Below are positions 54,871 to 62,982 of a stretch of DNA of 64,000 nt, piece after piece; positions within the stretch are counted from its first letter, which is position 1, and each line of letters begins with the position of its first letter. Origin of the DNA: an uncultured Burkholderiales bacterium (GTDB lineage: Bacteria > Pseudomonadota > Gammaproteobacteria > Burkholderiales > Burkholderiaceae_C); contig CAMFGY010000005.1 in NCBI GenBank assembly GCA_945952065.1, positions 1-64,000 of the forward strand, given 5' to 3'. The notes beneath the pieces are model-generated. The model searched no databases. It worked only from the letters and a program-made list of their open reading frames with translations, and was not told the origin of the DNA. A program made the translations under genes and the position numbers.

Positions 54871-56526
54871 ATGCTGCAACAACTCTCGACCTTCACGCAA
54901 GAAGCCTCCTCCATCGGCCCCGTGGTGCTGATCGTGATGGACGGCTACGGTATCTCCAAGACTGGCGCCGGCAGCGCCATTGCTGCGGCCAACAAGCCCA
55001 ACCTGGACCGCCTGATGGCCCAGTACCCAAACATCCAGCTGCGCGCCCATGGCACGGCGGTAGGCATGCCCTCGGATGACGATATGGGCAACTCCGAGGT
55101 GGGCCACAACGCGCTGGGCGCGGGCCAGGTCTATGCCCAAGGCGCGGCCTTGGTGGCCAACTCGATCGCCTCGGGCGAACTCTGGCAAGGCCAGGCCTGG
55201 CAAGAGATCGTGGCCGCGGCCAAGGCCGGCTCGCAGCGCATCCACTTTCTGGGCCTGCTCTCGGACGGCAATGTGCACAGCCATATCGACCACCTCAAGG
55301 CCATGGTGCTGCGCGCCAAGCAAGAGGGCATCAAGACCGTGCGGGTGCATGCCCTGATCGACGGCCGCGATGTGCCCGAGACCAGCGCCTTGGACTATGT
55401 CGTGCCCTTTGAAGCCTTTTTGGCCGAGCTGAGCACCGAGGGCTTTGACGCCCGCATCGCTTCTGGCGGCGGCCGCCAGTCCATCACCATGGACCGTTAT
55501 GACGCCAACTGGCCGATGGTGGAGCGCGGCTGGAAAACCCATGTGCTGGGCCAGGGCGCGCAGTTCGCCAATGCCACAGCGGCTATCCAGGGCCTGCGTG
55601 CGCAGCACCCGGGCGTGATCGACCAAGACCTGCCCGAATTCGTCATCGCCGAGAACGGCCAGGCCATCGGCACCATTGAAGACGGCGACGCGGTGGTGCT
55701 GTTCAACTTCCGCGGCGACCGCGCGATCGAGGCCACCCGCGCCTTTGAGGAAGGCAGCGGCTTTGACAAGTTCGACCGCCAGCGCGTGCCCAAGGTCACC
55801 TTCGCCGGCATGCTGCAGTACGACGGCGACCTGAAGCTGCCCGCGCGCTTTCTGGTCGCGCCGCCCGCCATCAAGAACACCTCGGGCGAATGGTTCAGCA
55901 AGATGGGCATCGCGCAGTTCGCCTGCTCCGAGACCCAGAAGTTCGGCCATGTCACCTACTTCTGGAATGGCAATCGCTCCAGCAAATTTGAGGGCGAAAC
56001 CTACCTCGAAGTGCCCAGCGATGTGGTGCCGTTTGAGCAGCGCCCCTGGATGAAGGCCGCCGAGATCACCGACGCCATGGTCGCCGCGCTGGAAAGCGGC
56101 AAGTACAAGGTGCTGCGCTGCAATTTCGCCAATGGCGATATGGTCGGCCACACCGGCAACTTCCGCGCCGCCACCATGGCCATCGAGGCGGTGGATCTGG
56201 CCCTGGGCCGCTTGCTCAAAGCGGTGGATGCCGCCGGCGGCGTGGCCCTGATCACCGCCGACCACGGCAATGCCGACGAGATGGTGGAGCTGGACAAGAA
56301 GACCGGCCAACCGGCGCTGAACAAGGACGGCAGCTTCAAAGCCAAGACCGCCCACACGCTCAACCCGGTGCCGCTGATCCTGTATCACAACATCCCGGGC
56401 CTGAAGCTGGGCCTGCAGCAAACTGCCACGGCGGGCCTGTCCAATATCGCGGCCACGACGGCCCAGTTGCTGGGCTATGACAAGCACGCCGATTGGGACG
56501 AGAGCTTGCTCACCGCAAGTACCTGA
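54871..56526 (+). CDS. gpmI: 2,3-bisphosphoglycerate-independent phosphoglycerate mutase
   Basis: Glycolytic enzyme of 551 residues that interconverts 3- and 2-phosphoglycerate using two manganese ions. The phosphatase domain has D24 (VMDGYG), the catalytic Ser75 in GNSEVGH, and late metal ligands in NFANGDMVGHTGN and ITADHGNADEM. The transferase domain has SDGNVHSHIDHL and IDGRDVP with GGGRQSITMDRYDANWPM. It is a little longer than the usual 510-515 residues because of insertions in the C-terminal third (for example LDKKTGQPALNKDGSF). ATG 54871 is used. Transcribed alone. Confidence 0.97.
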   Translation: MLQQLSTFTQEASSIGPVVLIVMDGYGISKTGAGSAIAAANKPNLDRLMAQYPNIQLRAHGTAVGMPSDDDMGNSEVGHNALGAGQVYAQGAALVANSIASGELWQGQAWQEIVAAAKAGSQRIHFLGLLSDGNVHSHIDHLKAMVLRAKQEGIKTVRVHALIDGRDVPETSALDYVVPFEAFLAELSTEGFDARIASGGGRQSITMDRYDANWPMVERGWKTHVLGQGAQFANATAAIQGLRAQHPGVIDQDLPEFVIAENGQAIGTIEDGDAVVLFNFRGDRAIEATRAFEEGSGFDKFDRQRVPKVTFAGMLQYDGDLKLPARFLVAPPAIKNTSGEWFSKMGIAQFACSETQKFGHVTYFWNGNRSSKFEGETYLEVPSDVVPFEQRPWMKAAEITDAMVAALESGKYKVLRCNFANGDMVGHTGNFRAATMAIEAVDLALGRLLKAVDAAGGVALITADHGNADEMVELDKKTGQPALNKDGSFKAKTAHTLNPVPLILYHNIPGLKLGLQQTATAGLSNIAATTAQLLGYDKHADWDESLLTAST

Positions 56527-56542
56527 TGGCGCTGGGCGCGAA

Positions 56543-57085
56543 TCAAAGGAATTGAGGTTCGGCCTCAGCTTGCAGCTCGTCAAGCAAGCTTTGCGCCGAG
56601 CGCTGCAGCGCTTGCTCGTCTTGTTGGCGCACACCATGCAACACAAATGGAGGCCGGTAGCGCATACCCAGCATATGGGCCGTGCGCTGCACGGGTTTGA
56701 GCAACTCGCTCAGGCTAAATTCATTGAAGCCGCCCGCTTGGTAGTCCTGCGCCACCGCCCCCGTGCTGATGGCTTGCAGCCACGTCTTGCCTTTAAGTCG
56801 GTCGACCCCGGGTCCGTAAGCCCATCCAAAGGTCAGCACCTCGTCCATCCAGAGTTTCATCAGCGGCGGAACGGAGTACCAGTAGAGGGGGTACATGAAC
56901 ACAATGCGCTCATGTGCCATCAGCAAAGCCTGTTCTCGCTCGACGTCAATGCGCCAATCTGGGTAGCGTTCATAGGGGCGGTTGATGGTCAGGCCCTGGA
57001 CCGAACTCAGGCACTCAAGCCAACTGCGTTGCACGCGAGAGCGCTCGGGGTGGGGGTGGAAAGCTTGGATCAATGTGGATTTCAT
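56543..57085 (-). CDS. KefF/MdaB-like NAD(P)H oxidoreductase
   Basis: Flavodoxin-fold quinone reductase of about 180 residues. The layout matches KefF: YPDWRIDVEREQALLMAHERIVFMYPLYWYSVPPLMKLWMDEVLTFGWAYG, with the FMN-binding PLYWYSVPP loop, and a later TGG-like ISTGAVAQDY. It would reduce quinones or electrophiles with NAD(P)H. KefF itself regulates the KefC potassium channel, which is absent here, so a detoxification role is more likely. ATG 57085 is used. Divergent from a LysR regulator with 56 bases between, which probably controls it. Confidence 0.88.
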   Translation of the reverse strand: MKSTLIQAFHPHPERSRVQRSWLECLSSVQGLTINRPYERYPDWRIDVEREQALLMAHERIVFMYPLYWYSVPPLMKLWMDEVLTFGWAYGPGVDRLKGKTWLQAISTGAVAQDYQAGGFNEFSLSELLKPVQRTAHMLGMRYRPPFVLHGVRQQDEQALQRSAQSLLDELQAEAEPQFL

Positions 57086-57141
57086 GCTTGAACGATAGCC
57101 AGACCCAAGGACGATGACTCTCACTCTGATCCAATTGCGAT

Positions 57142-58116
57142 ATGAAGACGCTTCATACCCCAGCGCTTGATCTGCATCTGCTGCAATGCTTGGATCTGCT
57201 CTTGCAAGAGGCCAACGTCAGTCGCGCTGCCTTGCGAGCCGATGTCACCCAGTCGGCCATGAGCCATGCCCTGCGCCGCCTTCGTCTGCACTTTGCCGAC
57301 CCCTTGTTGGTCCGCGCAGGGCGCGGCATGAAGCTCAGCGCACGCGGTCTGGCCTTGCGAGCGCCGCTGCGCGAGGCCTTGCTGCAATTGCACCGTGTGG
57401 CCCAAACTCAAGAGTCCTTCGACCCCAGCCGAGGGGCCCATCAGTTCCGCATGCTGATGCCCGACTATGGCGACATGGTGCTGGTGCCTCCCTTGATGCG
57501 TCGCCTCTCCGAAAAGGCGCCCCAATCCAGCCTGCATTGCCTGCAGGACGGCGGCCTCGATTGGTTGGCCGCTTCGGCGCAGGCTGACGTCTTGATCGGG
57601 CGCTTTGACCAAGCGCCGCAAAGCGCGCACCAGCGCGATCTTTGGGAAGAAGACTTTGTGTTGATCGCCAGCGCCAGGCACCCCCGCCTGGGGCAGCAAG
57701 CGCCTGATCTCGAGGCCTATCTGGCCGAATCCCATATTCAGGTGCGCTTGACCGGATTGGGTCGAGGGCAGGTTGACCAATGGCTGCATGAACGCGGCCA
57801 CAGCCGCCACATTGCCTGCACCTTTGCTCAGTTTTCAAGTGCAGGCCGCTTGGTCGCCCAAAGCGATTTGATTTGCACACTGCCTCGCCGAGTCGCCCAG
57901 GCGCTCGCGGTGGATCATGACTTGAGCCTGCATCAGCTGCCACTGGCCCTGCCCAGCTTTCAGGTCCGCATGCTGTGGAGCCCGGCCCTGCATCACGAGG
58001 CCAGACATCGTTGGTTTCGAGAAGAAATCATCACCGCCTTGCGAGAGCGCCTGGCGGAGCTTGACGCCATCGCGCGCTCAAGGGCGAGGCGCCCCCATCA
58101 AAGCGCAAAGTCGTAA
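57142..58116 (+). CDS. LysR-family transcriptional regulator (NodD/NahR-like)
   Basis: Regulator of 324 residues. The helix-turn-helix region has the NodD/NahR subgroup form LDLHLLQCLDLLLQEANVSRAALRADVTQSAMSHALRRLRLHFADPLLVRAGRGMKLS. FRMLMPDYGDMVLVPPLMRRL is the subgroup's effector-domain start. Such regulators respond to aromatic or other small inducers. It faces away from the KefF-like gene with 56 bases between. Its last 19 bases overlap the 3' end of the convergent xth gene. Confidence 0.92.
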   Translation: MKTLHTPALDLHLLQCLDLLLQEANVSRAALRADVTQSAMSHALRRLRLHFADPLLVRAGRGMKLSARGLALRAPLREALLQLHRVAQTQESFDPSRGAHQFRMLMPDYGDMVLVPPLMRRLSEKAPQSSLHCLQDGGLDWLAASAQADVLIGRFDQAPQSAHQRDLWEEDFVLIASARHPRLGQQAPDLEAYLAESHIQVRLTGLGRGQVDQWLHERGHSRHIACTFAQFSSAGRLVAQSDLICTLPRRVAQALAVDHDLSLHQLPLALPSFQVRMLWSPALHHEARHRWFREEIITALRERLAELDAIARSRARRPHQSAKS

Positions 58117-58898
58117 TCCACCGTCAGCGGCGCATGGTCGCTGAACTTTTGGTCTTTGTAGATGGTGGCGCGCTTGGCCAGCGCCGCCAGCTTGGGCGTG
58201 GCGAAGTGGTAGTCCAAACGCCAGCCCACGTTCTTGGCGTAGGCTTGGCCGCGGTTGCTCCACCAGGTGTAGCAAGCGTCGGTGGTGTCGGGGTGCAGTT
58301 GGCGGTAGACGTCGATCAGGCCGCCTTGGTCTTTGCCCTGGCCAAAGAGCTGGTCCAGCCAAGCGCGCTCTTCCGGCAAAAAGCCGGAGTTCTTCAAATT
58401 GCCCTTCCAGTTCTTCAGGTCTGCTTCCTTGTGGGCGATGTTGACGTCGGCCACCAAGATGAACTCGCGTTCGGCCTTCAGCGCCGCCAAATGGGGCCGC
58501 ATCGCGTCGAGGAAGCGGTATTTGGCCTCCTGGCGCTCGGGGCCGCTGGAGCCGCTGGGGAAGTAGCAGCTGATCAGGCTGAGCTTGCGGCCGGGTTTGT
58601 CGAAGCGCTTTTCGATGTAGCGGCCTTCATCGTCAAACTCTTGCACACCAATGCCGGTGATGATGTCGCTGGGAGTCTCGCGGGTGTAGAGCCCCACGCC
58701 GGAATAACCTTTTTTCTGCGCGTAATGAAAGTGGCCTTTCAAGTCGCCCGAGCTGCAAAAGGTGCCCGCCACATGTTCGTCTTGCGCCTTCACCTCTTGC
58801 ACGCCCAAGGCGTCGGCCTGCTGCTGCGGCAGCCAGTCAAAAAAGCCCTTGGTGGCTGCAGAACGGATGCCGTTCAAATTGGCTGTTATGAATCGCAT
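58098..58898 (-). CDS. xth: Exodeoxyribonuclease III
   Basis: Base-excision repair enzyme of 266 residues that cuts at abasic sites and removes 3' blocks. The ExoIII/AP-endonuclease core is complete: MRFITANLNGIRSA, the metal ligand Glu in VQEVKAQDE, RETPSDIITGIG, the catalytic ADVNIAHKEADLKN and the final SDHAPL with Asp-His. Length is typical. ATG 58898 is the start; the upstream frame to 59015 is not supported. Divergent from the second TonB receptor gene. Confidence 0.95.
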   Translation of the reverse strand: MRFITANLNGIRSAATKGFFDWLPQQQADALGVQEVKAQDEHVAGTFCSSGDLKGHFHYAQKKGYSGVGLYTRETPSDIITGIGVQEFDDEGRYIEKRFDKPGRKLSLISCYFPSGSSGPERQEAKYRFLDAMRPHLAALKAEREFILVADVNIAHKEADLKNWKGNLKNSGFLPEERAWLDQLFGQGKDQGGLIDVYRQLHPDTTDACYTWWSNRGQAYAKNVGWRLDYHFATPKLAALAKRATIYKDQKFSDHAPLTVDYDFAL

Positions 58899-59135
58899 GA
58901 CAAAAACACTCGCACAAAACCGCTGGGGCGCGAAGTATCGCAGGTGAGGCAAAAAGCAGAGAAAGCCGCGGGCTGCTGTGTTTTGGCAACAGAAGACCCC
59001 AGACTTGGCGGCCAAGGTAGTTGCCGGGCATGGGAATTGCTAGATTCATGGACGGTTCACAGATTGGTCACATACCACTCGGCCACCCCACCCAGCGCCG
59101 CTTGTGCACCCGCCAATATTTTTCGGAGTTCCCCT

Positions 59136-61406
59136 ATGTCCAAGCCCTCTTTCCCCTTTGCTCCCACGCGTGCTCAAGTGCGCCCCACCCAACTGGCGGC
59201 CGGTGTCGCGCTGGCGCTGAGCTTGTGGCCGCTGGCCCATGCACAAGACAGCAAGCCCGCAGAAAAGGGTGAGAAAAGCCAGCTCGAAACCGTGGTGATC
59301 ACCGCCGAACGCCGCGCCGAGAACATCAAGGACGTGCCGATTGCCGTCTCCACGCTCAAGGGCGAGAAGCTCGATGTGCTGGCCTCGGGCGGGCAGGACG
59401 TGCGCTTTTTGTCGGGCCGCGTGCCCAGCCTGAACATCGAGTCCTCGTTCGGCCGCGCCTATCCGCGCTTTTACATCCGCGGCTATGGCAATACCGATTT
59501 CCGTTTGAATGCCTCGCAGCCGGTTTCCGTCTTGTTTGACGATGTGGTGCAAGAGAACCCAATCCTGAAGGGCTTCCCGGTCTTCGATCAGCGCGCAGTC
59601 GAAGTGCTGGCCGGCCCACAAGGCACTTTGTTTGGCCGCAACACACCGGCCGGTGTGGTCAAGTTCGACTCGGTGCGCCCGAGCAAAAAGCAAGACGCTT
59701 ATGTGAGCGCCAGCTATGGCAGCTACGGCAGCTACAGCCTGGAAGGTGCGGCCAATCTGCCGCTGGGTGGCGACTGGTCGGCCCGCATCTCGGCGCAAAC
59801 CCAGCACCGCGATGACTGGGTCAAGAACACCAACCCCAAGGGCCCGACCCAAGAGACCGAGGGCTATCGCGACAGCGCCGTGCGCCTACAAGCCCTGTAT
59901 GAACCGAGTAAGACCTTCAGCGCCTTGTTCAATCTGCACCACCGCGATCTGGACGGCAGCCCGCGGCTGTTCCGCGCCAGCATCATCAAGCCCGGCACCA
60001 ATGACTTGATCGATGGCTTTGACCCCGCCAAGGTCTCGCTGGACGGCGTCAACAAGCAAACACTGACGCAGACCGGCGGCTCCATGAAGCTGAAGTGGGC
60101 GCTGCCCGAGTTCACGGTGCACGCCATCACCGGCTATGAATCGGTCAAGCCTTTCAGCCGCGGCGATATTGACGGCGGCTCGGTCTACAAGTTCCCGCAA
60201 GGCCCGGGCGAGGCCGCATTCCCAGTGGAAACCTCGGACGCCTTGGACGGCCACCGTCAGTTGTCTCAAGAAGTGCGTCTGGAGTCCACCAACAGCGGCC
60301 CGCTGCGCTGGCAGGCGGGCGTTTACCTCTTCGATGAACGCTACACCGCCGTGGCACAGGACTACATCAACCCGCTGACCACCAGCACCCGCCAGACCAA
60401 CAAGGCCTGGGCCACGTTTGGCTCCATCAACTACGACCTGAGCAATGAACTGAAACTGCGCGCCGGCCTGCGCTACACCAAGGACAAGAAAGAGCTGTCC
60501 ACCAGCACCACCGATCCCAAACGCATCCAAGCCGGCAATGGCCTGAGCCTGAACACCGATGACGCGAAGTGGAACTGGGACGCCTCAGCCACCTATGCGC
60601 TGAACAAAGATAGCAATGTCTACGCCCGCGTGGCCACCGGCTTCCGGGCTTCGTCGATCCAACCGGCGGCGGAATTCAATCCACAGTCTTTTGCCGGGCC
60701 GGAAGACGTCATCTCCTATGAGCTGGGCCTGAAGTCGGATCTGTGGGATCGCCGCGCGCGCCTCTCGGCCGCTTTGTTCAACTACGAGGTGAAGAACCAG
60801 CAGTTCACTGCGGTGGGCGGCGGCAACAACGCCAACCGCCTGATCAATGCCAAGAAGGTGGGCGGCCAGGGTGTCGAGTTCAATTTGGAACTGCTGCCGG
60901 TGGACGAGCTGCTGCTGACCGTCGGCGGCAGCTACAACAACACCAAGATCAAGGACAGCGGCTTGCAGGTGGAAGCCTGCGGTGCTTCTTGCACCTTGCG
61001 TGACCCCATCATCGTGCCCAAGAACCCGGCGATCTTCAAGTTCTCCGACACCGTGGCCATCGACGGAAACTCACTGGCCCAGGCCCCCAAGTGGATTGCC
61101 AACTTCACCGCCCGTTACGCTATCCCCACGGCTGCTGGCAATGAGTTCTACATCTATACCGACTGGGCCTACCGCAGCAGCGTGAGCTTCTTCTTGTATG
61201 ACTCGGTGGAATTCACCGGCAAGCCGCTGACCGAAGGCGGCCTGCGCCTGGGCTATATCTGGAACCAGGGCAAGTATGAAGTCGCCGCCTATGGCCGCAA
61301 CATCACCAACCAGATTCGCGTCACCGGCGCCATTGACTTCAACAACCTGACCGGCTTCATCAACGACCCGCGCACCTACGGCGTGCAATTCAAAGCCCTG
61401 TTCTGA
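59136..61406 (+). CDS. TonB-dependent outer-membrane receptor
   Basis: Outer-membrane receptor of 756 residues. A signal peptide (SLWPLAHAQ, to about residue 36) is followed by a TonB-box-like LETVVITAERR. The plug domain has DVPIAVSTL, FYIRGYGNTDFR, VLFDDVV and VEVLAGPQGTLFGRNTPAGVVKFDS, the iron-siderophore/FyuA-like class. The barrel ends in F (FKALF). CGGAG 8 bases before ATG 59136 fixes the start. It is monocistronic, with a strong terminator after it, and sits between xth and pyrE. The ligand is unknown. Confidence 0.94.
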   Translation: MSKPSFPFAPTRAQVRPTQLAAGVALALSLWPLAHAQDSKPAEKGEKSQLETVVITAERRAENIKDVPIAVSTLKGEKLDVLASGGQDVRFLSGRVPSLNIESSFGRAYPRFYIRGYGNTDFRLNASQPVSVLFDDVVQENPILKGFPVFDQRAVEVLAGPQGTLFGRNTPAGVVKFDSVRPSKKQDAYVSASYGSYGSYSLEGAANLPLGGDWSARISAQTQHRDDWVKNTNPKGPTQETEGYRDSAVRLQALYEPSKTFSALFNLHHRDLDGSPRLFRASIIKPGTNDLIDGFDPAKVSLDGVNKQTLTQTGGSMKLKWALPEFTVHAITGYESVKPFSRGDIDGGSVYKFPQGPGEAAFPVETSDALDGHRQLSQEVRLESTNSGPLRWQAGVYLFDERYTAVAQDYINPLTTSTRQTNKAWATFGSINYDLSNELKLRAGLRYTKDKKELSTSTTDPKRIQAGNGLSLNTDDAKWNWDASATYALNKDSNVYARVATGFRASSIQPAAEFNPQSFAGPEDVISYELGLKSDLWDRRARLSAALFNYEVKNQQFTAVGGGNNANRLINAKKVGGQGVEFNLELLPVDELLLTVGGSYNNTKIKDSGLQVEACGASCTLRDPIIVPKNPAIFKFSDTVAIDGNSLAQAPKWIANFTARYAIPTAAGNEFYIYTDWAYRSSVSFFLYDSVEFTGKPLTEGGLRLGYIWNQGKYEVAAYGRNITNQIRVTGAIDFNNLTGFINDPRTYGVQFKALF

Positions 61407-61471
61407 GCGCTGCTGAAGCCGCCGCGAAGCGCTGAGCGCCCAGCCGCCTGACAGCGCTTCGCCCCGCCTCA

Positions 61472-61507
61472 AAAGCCCGGTTCCTCTTGGGAATCCGGGC
61501 TTTTTTT
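61472..61507 (+). terminator. Rho-independent terminator after TonB receptor
   Basis: AAGCCCGGTTCC and GGAATCCGGGCTT pair with a single bulged T around a TCTT-type loop, followed by a run of seven T residues. It lies about 65 bases after the receptor stop and about 35 bases before the pyrE start. It separates the receptor from pyrE. Confidence 0.9.
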
Positions 61508-61542
61508 GGCCCCTACAATCAGACGCGTTGATTGCTGCCATC

Positions 61543-62226
61543 ATGCCCATGACCACTCCGTCCGCCCCCGATCTCTTGGCCCAAGAATTCGTCGCCTTTG
61601 CTGTCGAAGCTGGCGTCTTGCGCTTCGGTGAATTCAAAACCAAGGCCGGGCGCCTGAGCCCTTATTTCTTCAACGCCGGCCTGTTTGACGACGGCGCCAA
61701 GCTGGGCCGACTGGCGCAGTTCTACGCGCAGCGCTTGGTGGCCTCGGGCCTGCAGTTCGACATGATTTTTGGCCCGGCCTACAAAGGCATCACCCTGGCT
61801 GCCGCGCTGTCCATCGAGCTGGCCCGCCTGGGCCACAACAAGCCCTTTGCCTACAACCGCAAAGAGGCCAAAGACCATGGCGAAGGCGGTACCCTGGTCG
61901 GCGCGCCGGTGCAGGGTCGCGTCTTGATCATTGACGATGTGATTTCGGCCGGCACCTCGGTGCGCGAATCGATTGCGCTGATCAAGGCCGCCGGCGCCAC
62001 GCCTTGCGGCGTCAGCATCGCGCTGGACCGGCAAGAAAAGGCGGTGGAGAACGGCGTCGAAAGCGCCAAGTCCGCGGTGCAGTACGTCACCGAGCAGCTG
62101 CAAATGCCGGTGGTCGCGATTGCCGGCTTGGCCGATCTGTTGGCCTATTTGCACAGCACCAGCAACCCGGCGGTCACCGCCTACGCCGGCGCGGTGCAAG
62201 CCTACCGGGATCGATACGGGGTTTGA
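61543..62226 (+). CDS. pyrE: Orotate phosphoribosyltransferase
   Basis: Pyrimidine biosynthesis enzyme of about 227 residues that joins orotate and PRPP to form orotidine monophosphate. The PRPP-binding motif is VLIIDDVISAGTSVRE (about 127-142). The catalytic loop has YNRKEAKDHGEGG (K109 region), and FGEFKTKAGRLSPYFFNAG and FGPAYKGITLA are standard. ATG 61543 is used; ATG 61549 is equally possible, and the frame opens with a TTG at 61528. The next gene starts 8 bases later, so the two are co-transcribed. Confidence 0.96.
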   Translation: MPMTTPSAPDLLAQEFVAFAVEAGVLRFGEFKTKAGRLSPYFFNAGLFDDGAKLGRLAQFYAQRLVASGLQFDMIFGPAYKGITLAAALSIELARLGHNKPFAYNRKEAKDHGEGGTLVGAPVQGRVLIIDDVISAGTSVRESIALIKAAGATPCGVSIALDRQEKAVENGVESAKSAVQYVTEQLQMPVVAIAGLADLLAYLHSTSNPAVTAYAGAVQAYRDRYGV

Positions 62227-62234
62227 GGCCTCAC

Positions 62235-62972
62235 ATGTTCCTCATCCATGCTCGGGATATGCGCAGCTTGATGATGCGCTCATGCCTGCTGATGTCGGCG
62301 GGCCTGCTGTTGGCCAGCCCATCCTCGGCGCAAGCACCACAGCCGCCCTCACCAGGGACCAACAAAGCGGGCGCCGGCATTTACACCTGCACCACACCCG
62401 AGGGCCGACGTCTGACCTCGGATCGGCCCATCGTCGAATGCAGTGCGCGTGAGCAGCGCATCTTGAACGCCGATGGCTCTTTGCGGGCGATCCTGCCGCC
62501 CTTTTTGTCGCCCGAAGAGCGGGCCGCACAAGAGGCGCGAGACCGCAAGCAAGCGGCTGAAATCGCGGCCCGCAACGACGCCATCCGCCGCGATCGCAAC
62601 CTGATGCTGCGCTACCCCAATGAGGCCAAGCACCAGCGCGCGCGCGAAGAGGCTTTGGACGACGCCAACAAGGCGCGCTTGATTTCCGAGCACCGCATCA
62701 AAGACCTGGCGCTGGAGCGCAAGCCTTTGATGGACGAAGCCGAGTTCTACAAGGGCAAGCCCTTGCCGCCCAAACTCAAGCAGCAACTCGATGCCAACGA
62801 CGCCGCCGTGGGCGCACAGCGCGAGCTGATCGAGAACCAAAAAGCCGAGCTGGTGCGCATCAACAGTCGCTATGACGCGGAGCTGGCGCGCCTGAAGCGC
62901 CTGTGGGCCGGCGCAGCGCCCGGCAGCTTGGGCGCAACGCCAGCGGACGCCTCAGCCTCCGCCTCGCGCTGA
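62235..62972 (+). CDS. Exported DUF4124-like coiled-coil protein
   Basis: Exported protein of 245 residues. A signal peptide (MMRSCLLMSAGLLLASPSSAQA) is followed by a short DUF4124-like module (IYTCTTPEGRRLTSDRPIVECSAREQRILNADGS, about 48-80) and a long charged helical part (about 85-235) rich in Glu, Arg and Lys that should form a coiled coil. This gene between pyrE and gatB is common in Burkholderiales, with no known function. GAGG 6 bases before ATG 62235 supports that start; ATG 62259 is also possible. It converges on gatB. Confidence 0.85.
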   Translation: MFLIHARDMRSLMMRSCLLMSAGLLLASPSSAQAPQPPSPGTNKAGAGIYTCTTPEGRRLTSDRPIVECSAREQRILNADGSLRAILPPFLSPEERAAQEARDRKQAAEIAARNDAIRRDRNLMLRYPNEAKHQRAREEALDDANKARLISEHRIKDLALERKPLMDEAEFYKGKPLPPKLKQQLDANDAAVGAQRELIENQKAELVRINSRYDAELARLKRLWAGAAPGSLGATPADASASASR

Positions 62973-62982
62973 CCCCGCCCGG

